The position numbers and the translations under genes were made by a program. A stretch of 64,000 nucleotides of DNA. Source: Symsagittifera roscoffensis (Eukaryota > Xenacoelomorpha > Acoela > Convolutidae). Positions 45,128-52,680 of the stretch are shown in pieces. Numbering within the stretch: the first letter of the stretch is position 1; every line of letters starts with the position of its first letter. Under the pieces are notes generated by a model. The model made no database searches and was not told the DNA's origin. It worked only from the letters and a program-made list of their open reading frames with translations. The stretch is taken from positions 55,022,397 through 55,086,396 of the forward strand of contig NC_087065.1 of the NCBI RefSeq assembly GCF_963678635.1, read 5' to 3'.

Positions 45128-46473
45128 CTCAAGCGTTCCAACATCTGTGGTGTGGCAGCTCCAGCGAAACTCAAGATTCCTGTCTGCCAGTGCGATTGGA
45201 TCCGGGTCAACACCCGCACCAGGCTGTCCCCTATGATTAGGGGGACCGCGCCTTCTGGCACACGGGGTGGCGCAAGATATTCCACCCAGGCTGCATCATG
45301 AAAGCAGTCCCTCCTGGCTTTCTGTTCCGCATTCCAATCCAGCCGATTGTGCCTGTGGTACCTCTTCTCTGTGTTTTTCTTATAACTCGAGATCACGACG
45401 CTCCTGACCGGCTGTTCCCTCCAAGTCGGGGGAAGCTCCGGTCTTGCCGAACTTTCACGACTTTTCTGCCGCAATTTCTCGCCCAGCTCTTTCAGACGCG
45501 ATGAGCCACCGCTCACCTGACTGTCACTCGAGGTCGAGGTTGGGGTATATCCCGGCAGCACCACATCCATCAGTGGGCGTATGGGTTGCGTCTCTAGGCT
45601 ACGCAAGGAGGACGTCGCTTCATTCGGTATCCAGACTTCCAACCCTTCACTCATGTGTTCTCGGGCCTCGCGGTCAAGGTTGAACCGTCCTCTTGCCCTG
45701 GGGGCTTCATCCACTTCCATGCGTGAATCTGGCCTCGAGCTGGTAACCACTCGCTCCTTTGGCCTGGCTCCCTTCTGTGCATCAAGCTCGCGTTGTCGTT
45801 GTTCTATTCTCTCCAACTCTGACTTCAGTTGATCACGATCCGCGGCATTCTCCCGCACCCTTAGTTCCTGCTGATGTTCAGCCTTTAGCATCTCAAGCAA
45901 CCTCAGAGTCTGATCTCGTTCGTTGACCGCCTGGTCCCTCTCCAGCTGAACCTTCTCCCGATCCAGCTTTGCCTGATCCCGATCGAGGTTCGCCTTGTTC
46001 CTTTCCTTCTGCGTCTTCTCGAGCTCTTTCTTTAGAACACCAAGATCCGGATATGCCTCAGTCGTCTGTTGTGCTCGCGTCATCGATAGCATTTTACTCG
46101 AGCTCTGGCCTGTGGATCTTGCCGATGGCCTAGTTGGTAGTGGGAATTCTCCTGCGCCATATTCGGTGTTGTTACTCAGGCCAGGATTTCTTGCCAAATC
46201 AAAACTCCTTACTCCTCCATCCACATTCCAAGACAACCATCTGGTCTGTTCCTGATTTGATATTCCCTCGGTGGTGTAGCCGATCATCAAGACAGCCTCC
46301 GTCGCAGACTCCCTGCACTCACCCTGTTCTTCCAATTGGAGGATGGCATTCAGCATTACCGCCATTCTCTCGTCTATCTGGGTATAATCTAGGTCCCTCA
46401 GGCGTCTGTACAGCTCATCGAGAGTGGGCTTCTTCAGGGCCGCGGGCATGGATTTCCAGAACCTGTCTGCCAT
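45121..46473 (-). CDS. acc1 of element C: coiled-coil protein ending in the SGNH-hydrolase nucleophile block
   Basis: 450 codons from the ATG at 46473 (MADRFWKSMPAALKK). This start is chosen over upstream codons because it has A at -3 and G at +4 and is matched by the ATG at 19587 in B. Order: N-terminal helical block (DELYRRLRDLDYTQIDER), a Gly/Pro-rich middle, a long Arg/Asp/Gln/Glu coiled coil (about residues 145-235), a linker, then VPLIIGDSLVRVL, the block I Ser of SGNH/GDSL hydrolases, 20-30 residues before the end. The remaining blocks are in acc2, one frame back. SGNH enzymes are serine esterases or acylhydrolases; the substrate here is unknown. Confidence 0.8.
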   Translation of the reverse strand: MADRFWKSMPAALKKPTLDELYRRLRDLDYTQIDERMAVMLNAILQLEEQGECRESATEAVLMIGYTTEGISNQEQTRWLSWNVDGGVRSFDLARNPGLSNNTEYGAGEFPLPTRPSARSTGQSSSKMLSMTRAQQTTEAYPDLGVLKKELEKTQKERNKANLDRDQAKLDREKVQLERDQAVNERDQTLRLLEMLKAEHQQELRVRENAADRDQLKSELERIEQRQRELDAQKGARPKERVVTSSRPDSRMEVDEAPRARGRFNLDREAREHMSEGLEVWIPNEATSSLRSLETQPIRPLMDVVLPGYTPTSTSSDSQVSGGSSRLKELGEKLRQKSRESSARPELPPTWREQPVRSVVISSYKKNTEKRYHRHNRLDWNAEQKARRDCFHDAAWVEYLAPPRVPEGAVPLIIGDSLVRVLTRIQSHWQTGILSFAGAATPQMLERLRC

Positions 46474-46962
46474 TTTCTGTGACTTCGGGATGTGTTCGAG
46501 TATTAACCAGCTCAAGAATTACCTTACCGACTCAAGAATTACCTTACCGACTCAAGAATTGACCAACTTAAGAATTCTCTAGAAATGTCTCCTTGCAAAT
46601 ACTTGCTGCAGGTGTCGATTATCGCTAGTTCAATCAAGATTTCCCTTTCTGTCTCTCGCTTGAGTATAATTGGATTTTCAATCTTTGTTTATCAAACTTG
46701 ATCTAAAAACAGAAACCATATTAAGACTTTATATGTCATGTTCCTAACCTAGAAACCCCCCTTTTACCAGTATGGTTAAAATCTTATCATTTTCATTCCA
46801 CCAAAAACAATTCAATTGGAATTTCCTTAAAAGCATGCAGATTCATTTTATGTTTTAGCACCGTTAATCCTTCTAAAATCAATTGTCATGCCAATCGCGT
46901 CTTAAGATCCCTTTACCTGTGCCGCACCCCAGTACCCAACTCGAGACCCCCGTGTGCCCAAC
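46474..46962 (-). promoter_or_regulatory. pol-acc1 spacer of element C with short tandem repeats
   Basis: No conserved ORF. Next to the acc1 start, at about 46511-46575, three to four direct repeats of about 20 bp read on the sense strand as CGGTAAGGTAATTCTTGAGT. Similar but longer repeats occupy this place in B, and a trace in A. GTAAGG resembles a 5' splice donor and TTCTTGAG is the family-wide motif. The conserved position suggests a signal for acc1-acc4 expression. Confidence 0.5.
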
Positions 46963-49900
46963 TCAGGCGATGCTCAAGTAGTATTTCTTGTGAAGATACA
47001 CCATTATCTCGGTTTCCGCTAAGACTACGTGTAGGATAGCGTACAATTCCCTTGAGCTCAATTTGCCCCTGTTTGGGTCATACACCGGCATTGAGACCTC
47101 CGTTATTCCTCTTTCAATCATGAAGTCTCGTAGTTTTGTTAGTGCCAACATCACGTGTTCGGGATCAATTGTGTTCCTGTCATGGACCCTCGTCACTAGG
47201 AAACACAGATATTTGCCCGGGACTTGTGCTACTGATGGTGGAAGCGCTGCCATCCCTCCCAGTCCTGGTCTCTGTCTGAACAGAAACTCCACATTCTGGT
47301 ACTCTCTTTTGAAGTCAGCTTCCAATCTTGATTTGAAACTCATGTCCGCCGTGACGCAGATCGCGCTAGTTCTGTTTGACAGGATGAAGTCGCTATCCGT
47401 TATCATGATGTTTTCCGAGTACTCATTGGGTATTTCAAACTTCGTTTTGAAATTCCAACCTATGGTAGGCTCTGGCTTTTCTTCTTCCAGTTCCAATTCG
47501 CTTGTTTTTCTCACTTCCTTGAGCTTCTTTATCATCAAATTTTCGGTGTGGGTAAGTCCTACCCCCACTCCCCGGACAAAAATATTTATCGACGTCCCCG
47601 TCGATTTTGTCGGGTCTGAATTGTCCGGAGGAATGTCCAGTGGCCTGTCTGTTGCCGTCCATCCGAAAAGAAGGTCCTCTGTCTTCATATAATTTGCCGA
47701 TGACACGTCGACTTGTTGAATGCTTTGTCCTTCGTGGCTCTCGTCTTTGACATCGCGCATCCACTCTAGTATCCTCAAGTTCGTGTTCTCCCTCCTCTCT
47801 ATCTCACTCTGTTCGAGATCCGTCTCCAATTCTGGTGTCGAGTAGTCTTCCTGCGGATAGTGTCCACCATCGTCAATGACCTGCCATTCCTCTTCGGCTT
47901 CCAGTTCGCCTGTACTCAGTAGTTCCTCGCCCAATTTGTCTGGCTGTATCTTATCGATCAAGAAGTCATCCCCGTATCTGTTGTACCTCATGCCGGTCCG
48001 TTTACGATTGCCAGTCCTGGTTCCCGGTGGTATTGGTCGATCTGGCTCCATCCACTTCGGCACCTCATCTTGCTCCGGGTCGTTCCAGTCTTCTTCTACA
48101 AACGATCCTGCTTCAGACTCCACCTCTATCTTTTCATTGTCGTCCAAACTCAAGTTCTCATTTCCATCATTTTTCTCTCTGGTGCCTTTTTCATTCACTT
48201 CACACGCTGGCTCTACCACCAGGTACTCGAGACTCTCCATGTCCTTCGGTATGCACCAGTCCTCCGGGGACGGAACGTGAGGCTTCAGATTTTCATAATG
48301 TGCTGCTCGCCCAGTACTCAAGCGGTAAAACCGTCCTTGTTGATGAACTTCCGTTATCATGAATGGTCCCCTCCACTTCTTGAGTAGTTTCTTCGTTCCC
48401 TTAGGCGGTATGACATTTTGAAAGACCCACACGTATTGGCCCACCTCATATGGCTTTGCTTGTAATATTTTTTCGTCATATTTTCTGCGTTGCCTCATTT
48501 GCGCTTGCGCCGTGTTCCTCCTGCATAGCTCGTTTAGCTCCTGTTGTCTTTTGATCGCTTCTTTCACGTATGCCTGAGGCGACGTCCTTTTCTCCTCGTA
48601 TTCCGGGTAAAAGAATGTCAGAGGCATTGCTCTCTCCCTGCCCGTCAACATCATGAAGGGACTGATGCCCGTCGTTGAGTGCTGCGTACTGTTGTAGGCC
48701 CCTACTACCTGTGGCAGGCATTTATCCCAGTCCGTCATGTATCTTGAGCAGTACACCCTTAACATGTTGACCAGTGTCCTGTTCTGTCTCTCTACCAACC
48801 CATTGGTCTGTGGATGATAGGTCGTCGAGTGTGCTTGAGCAATGTGCGATCTCTTCATCAATTCTTTTGTCAAGTCCCCCACGAAAGCTTTGCCGTTGTC
48901 CAACTGGAAAGTCATTGGACAACCATACCGCGATATCCAATTCGTTATCAAATGATCACATGTCTCTTCGGCCGAGGCTGTCTGGCACGGAACCGCTTCC
49001 GCCAACTTTGTGAAGTGATCTATTATAACCAGTATCTGGTTATATCCCGACTCTGTCATGCAGATTTTTTGATGGTCTATCTGCACCACTTCATTGAACT
49101 CTGAGCTCTCAACAGACTTGAGGGGAAACTTCATCTTCCTTGGGTCTTTTACCTGGAGGCATGCCAAGCAGGCATTCACCCATCTCTCGCAAGCTTTTCT
49201 CATTCCTGGCCAATCAAACCTGTGAAGTATCCTTTGTTGTACTTTATCTATCCCCTGGTGCCCCATCTGGTCGTGCGATCTGAAAAGCACCTCCGTTTGA
49301 TACAATTGTGGCAGTATGATGAGGTTGTGTTTGTGTAATATCTTCTCCTCATCTTTCCTCTTGCATGCTACCACCCCATCAGCTGTGTGGTAGAGTAAGT
49401 CTTTCTTCTCTTTGTAGAACTGGCTCAAGATCTTATAGCTGTCTTCCTCGAGTTCCCCTTTCTCCTTGACCCCCGACTGGATCCATTTGGAGAGGTTACT
49501 TGTCATTTTGTCATTCTTTTGGGCTCTCATTAGGTCTGACAGCCTATATCTTGCCTTGACATGCTCCTTTAGCGCCATGATCTGTCCATTCATCTCACCA
49601 GGGTTGTGGATGTCATCACTCAGCTTCACGCATATCATCCTTTTCACGATTTTCATATCATCTTCTGGCACCAGATTCGTTCTGACGTTCGAGTTGCATG
49701 ATAATTCCCTGAATAGCTTCCTTGAAACCGCAATCTTCTCAAGTTCTTCACCACCTCGTATCTCCTGTACGTCCAGATTGTACGTTCCTGAAGATGGATC
49801 CGTCTGTAACTCCCTGTCGTGGTGCCTTGTCTTCTCTTCCGCCAATATCATGCACAGACTGTCTTGGTTTTCGCTGCTCTCATCCGAGTCTTCATCCCAT

Positions 49901-52680
49901 TCTTCACGCTCCCCGGACAATTTTCCTTCTCCGGTTTCTTCTTCCGTGAACATGGAACACTCCCCGGACTCTTGACCTAGTCCCAGGTGTTCAGTATCTT
50001 CTTTGAACGTCACTTTCTTTTTCCTAACCTTGGTCTGCTCCAGAATGTTTTCGGGGATTTTGTCAACTAGTGACCGCACGACATCTTTGCTGTCAGTGAC
50101 GCTTCCTCTTGAGGAGTCAGTATTGTTCACTGTTTCTTTCCTCCGAAGTATAGTGACTTCCGGTTCCTCTTGACCCTTCTCTTGGATCACGGGCTTCTCA
50201 TCTGATAGTTTCTCGAGCAACCTCATTAAGTCATCATCTATCTGTGCAGTTCCTGCTTCTACCTGGTTAAGATCATAGCCTTTTGCCTTGAGCGTCTCCC
50301 TCACGATCTTCGACTTTAGTATTATTTCTATCGGAATCCTTCTGCTCTTCTTCAAGATGGTCTTTTCTGGAGGTTCTTTAGGTAATTCAGGATGATCTTC
50401 AATCGGTTTGCCTGATTTGTCCAGCCATCTCGTGAGTGGAAGACTGTCGTACGTTTCCTTGTCCATGAAGGAGAAGCCATCTTTGATTTCAGGTCTGTCT
50501 GCCTCTCTTTGCTCTTGTCTCTCATAGAACTCCGTCTTCTTACTCAAGCTGTCGGCATTCTGATGTTTATCTCGTGTTCTATGCTCAATTATCATGTTGT
50601 ATCCGTCCAGGCGAACTATCCACCTCCCAATGTAACTTTGGTCCATTGAGTACGTCTTCAGCCAGCTCAGTGCTCGATTGTCGACTCGCAGCTTGAAGGG
50701 CTCACTGCCTAGGTATGCCCTGTATTTCTCGACAAAGGTGACCACCGCGAACATCTCTGCTTTCGGTGCTCCGTACTTCATTTCCGTGTCACTCAGGACT
50801 TTGCTCCCGTACGCTATTGGTCTCAAGACTGTCTTCCCATTCCATTCTTGTTCTTGATGGAGAATTCCAGAAATCGCGACTACCGACGCATCCGTGTCCA
50901 GCACGTACATCCTTTTCTCAGTCGGCATACCCAGTACTGGTGCCTCACATAGCTCTTTCTTTATTCTCTGGAATGACTCTTCTGCTGCGTTGTTCCACGT
51001 GAACTTCTTGCCCTTGTGTCTCATTAATTGTTGCATCGGGTATACCTTGTCCGCATAGCCTTTGATGAACTCTCTATAGTAGTTAGCGAAACCCAGGAAG
51101 CTCATCAACTGGTGTTCTGTCTTCGGTGATTTCCAGGTTAGGACTGCTTCCACGGCGTCCGGATCAGTTATGATGCCGTGCTTGTCTACCATCCTGCCCA
51201 AGTATTTTATTGAGTCATTGAGTATCTCGCACTTTGATGGTTTACACTTTAGCCCCGACCTTTTCATGCATGCGAACACTTCGTCAAGTCTCTCAATGCG
51301 GTCTTCCAATGTGGGCGTCGCTATTACCACGTCATCCACGTAGCACATTACCAGATTGCCATACTTCTTCGTCACGCCTATCAGCGCGTGTGCCATCAAC
51401 CGCTGAAACGTGGCTGTGGCGTTGCAAAGTCCAAACGGCATCCGTTTCCATTGAAACAGACCCAACTCGCAGGCAAACCCTGTCTTGTCCCTGTCCTGCT
51501 TCCTTAGTGGTACCTGCCAAAAGGCCGAGCCTAAATCAAGAGTCGTAAAAAATTTTGCATCACCTAACTTCGAGAGGCTCTCATCAATCCTAGGTATGGG
51601 ATAGGCATCCTTCACCGTGACGGAGTTCAGGTATCGAAAGTCACAACAAAACCTCAACTGGTCGCCTTTCTTTTTGGCCATCACTACTCCACACGCCCAC
51701 GGTGACTTGGATGGTTCTATCATGTCATACTCTAGTAACGTCTCGATTTCTTTTCTACACGCCTCCGATTTGTGTGGGGTCATGCGCCTCGCCCCCTCCC
51801 TGTGCGGTACCGCGTTCTCCTCAAGTTCTATTTCATGCTCAACAAAATTACAACACCCGATATCCGCTTTAAGCCTCGAAAAAACTTCTTCGTTCCGCTC
51901 TAGTACGTCCTTGATGGCTTCGAGCTGTTCATCTTTCAGTTTGCCCCTCAAATGTTCAATCTCCGGCAGAACCGGTTTATCAGTTTGCATTTCATCTAGT
52001 GTGGGCCGCTCTGGAAAGTTCGAACAGCTCGACAGCCCATCGTCCGTCTCTGACTTAAGTGATTTAACAAGACCTGAAGAATCTTTTATTTTCTGCAATC
52101 GTCTCAAGATACAAATTTTGTCCCTATGATTGGGACAATCAACAAATTCATTTTGTTTTGAGTTCTCAGTTGTTTCATATCGGGTTTTAACCGGTAAAGC
52201 ATATCCCAGTTTCCTCCCTCTCTGTATCGTGATCGGTATATCAAGAGTATTCAACAAGACACTGACGCAGAGGCCGCTCTTCGTTATCGAGAAGGATCTT
52301 CCTAAAACAGCAGCACTTTGACTATTAGGATTCAGAACTGAACACACTTGCTTGTTGTCACTTAGTTCATTGTAATTTTTTATCCTCAAGCCTACGATTG
52401 CCGCTTCATTCGCCTTTAACCTCACCCTCCTACTCAAAAATACCGGTGCTTTGGTTTCATTTGCCATTATTAAATTTACCGGTTTGATTGCGTACCTCCT
52501 ATCCGGGTTCCGTATCCTGAACATTGCGTTATTTAGATCAATCGCTACATCGAAATTCCTGATGAAGTCTCTGCCCAAAATGAATTGGTCAGATTCATCT
52601 AGGTTTTCTACCACGAGAAAGCTCATCCACAGGTTACGTTCCCCCAAATTGAGGGCTATTATCGGCATCCTGCCCAGCAC
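46963..52680 (-). CDS. pol: pol of element C: protease end, RT, RNase H, integrase, extension with macro-like domain
   Basis: 1905 codons, in the -1 frame relative to gag with a 22-nt overlap. The first codon of the open frame is GTG, so it is made by frameshifting or another recoding route. Residues 1-50 finish the protease (FILGRDFI). RT spans about 280-515 with FDLGSAFW-type and YVDD (447-450) boxes. RNase H spans about 590-715 (LDTDAS). An acidic linker of about 370 residues follows. The integrase zinc finger is H1136, H1141, C1171, C1174; its core is D1202, D1261, E1297 (35 residues between the last two); a GPF-type C-terminal domain spans about 1410-1470. Residues 1470-1750 are an acidic extension, and 1760-1905 resemble an OARD1-like macro domain. 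All catalytic residues are present and the gene looks functional. Confidence 0.95.
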   Translation of the reverse strand: MLGRMPIIALNLGERNLWMSFLVVENLDESDQFILGRDFIRNFDVAIDLNNAMFRIRNPDRRYAIKPVNLIMANETKAPVFLSRRVRLKANEAAIVGLRIKNYNELSDNKQVCSVLNPNSQSAAVLGRSFSITKSGLCVSVLLNTLDIPITIQRGRKLGYALPVKTRYETTENSKQNEFVDCPNHRDKICILRRLQKIKDSSGLVKSLKSETDDGLSSCSNFPERPTLDEMQTDKPVLPEIEHLRGKLKDEQLEAIKDVLERNEEVFSRLKADIGCCNFVEHEIELEENAVPHREGARRMTPHKSEACRKEIETLLEYDMIEPSKSPWACGVVMAKKKGDQLRFCCDFRYLNSVTVKDAYPIPRIDESLSKLGDAKFFTTLDLGSAFWQVPLRKQDRDKTGFACELGLFQWKRMPFGLCNATATFQRLMAHALIGVTKKYGNLVMCYVDDVVIATPTLEDRIERLDEVFACMKRSGLKCKPSKCEILNDSIKYLGRMVDKHGIITDPDAVEAVLTWKSPKTEHQLMSFLGFANYYREFIKGYADKVYPMQQLMRHKGKKFTWNNAAEESFQRIKKELCEAPVLGMPTEKRMYVLDTDASVVAISGILHQEQEWNGKTVLRPIAYGSKVLSDTEMKYGAPKAEMFAVVTFVEKYRAYLGSEPFKLRVDNRALSWLKTYSMDQSYIGRWIVRLDGYNMIIEHRTRDKHQNADSLSKKTEFYERQEQREADRPEIKDGFSFMDKETYDSLPLTRWLDKSGKPIEDHPELPKEPPEKTILKKSRRIPIEIILKSKIVRETLKAKGYDLNQVEAGTAQIDDDLMRLLEKLSDEKPVIQEKGQEEPEVTILRRKETVNNTDSSRGSVTDSKDVVRSLVDKIPENILEQTKVRKKKVTFKEDTEHLGLGQESGECSMFTEEETGEGKLSGEREEWDEDSDESSENQDSLCMILAEEKTRHHDRELQTDPSSGTYNLDVQEIRGGEELEKIAVSRKLFRELSCNSNVRTNLVPEDDMKIVKRMICVKLSDDIHNPGEMNGQIMALKEHVKARYRLSDLMRAQKNDKMTSNLSKWIQSGVKEKGELEEDSYKILSQFYKEKKDLLYHTADGVVACKRKDEEKILHKHNLIILPQLYQTEVLFRSHDQMGHQGIDKVQQRILHRFDWPGMRKACERWVNACLACLQVKDPRKMKFPLKSVESSEFNEVVQIDHQKICMTESGYNQILVIIDHFTKLAEAVPCQTASAEETCDHLITNWISRYGCPMTFQLDNGKAFVGDLTKELMKRSHIAQAHSTTYHPQTNGLVERQNRTLVNMLRVYCSRYMTDWDKCLPQVVGAYNSTQHSTTGISPFMMLTGRERAMPLTFFYPEYEEKRTSPQAYVKEAIKRQQELNELCRRNTAQAQMRQRRKYDEKILQAKPYEVGQYVWVFQNVIPPKGTKKLLKKWRGPFMITEVHQQGRFYRLSTGRAAHYENLKPHVPSPEDWCIPKDMESLEYLVVEPACEVNEKGTREKNDGNENLSLDDNEKIEVESEAGSFVEEDWNDPEQDEVPKWMEPDRPIPPGTRTGNRKRTGMRYNRYGDDFLIDKIQPDKLGEELLSTGELEAEEEWQVIDDGGHYPQEDYSTPELETDLEQSEIERRENTNLRILEWMRDVKDESHEGQSIQQVDVSSANYMKTEDLLFGWTATDRPLDIPPDNSDPTKSTGTSINIFVRGVGVGLTHTENLMIKKLKEVRKTSELELEEEKPEPTIGWNFKTKFEIPNEYSENIMITDSDFILSNRTSAICVTADMSFKSRLEADFKREYQNVEFLFRQRPGLGGMAALPPSVAQVPGKYLCFLVTRVHDRNTIDPEHVMLALTKLRDFMIERGITEVSMPVYDPNRGKLSSRELYAILHVVLAETEIMVYLHKKYYLSIA
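46966..47420 (-). other. Macro-like domain at the Pol C-terminus (region within pol)
   Basis: The last roughly 150 residues follow the pattern of OARD1/TARG1-type macro domains: a strand with SAICVTAD, helix EADFKREYQNVEFLFRQ, a Gly-rich GLGG turn, strand KYLCFLVTR, helix with LTKLRDF, strand TEVSMPVYD, loop, helix LYAILHVVLAETE and a final strand IMVYL. Known members bind ADP-ribose and remove it from proteins. The usual GCG of the second loop is DPN here, so activity is uncertain. The region is conserved in A and B even where other pol parts are lost. Confidence 0.6.

Noticed and set aside
47063-47692. 209-codon plus-strand ORF
   Set aside because: Antisense to the pol macro-like region; composition fits a shadow frame.
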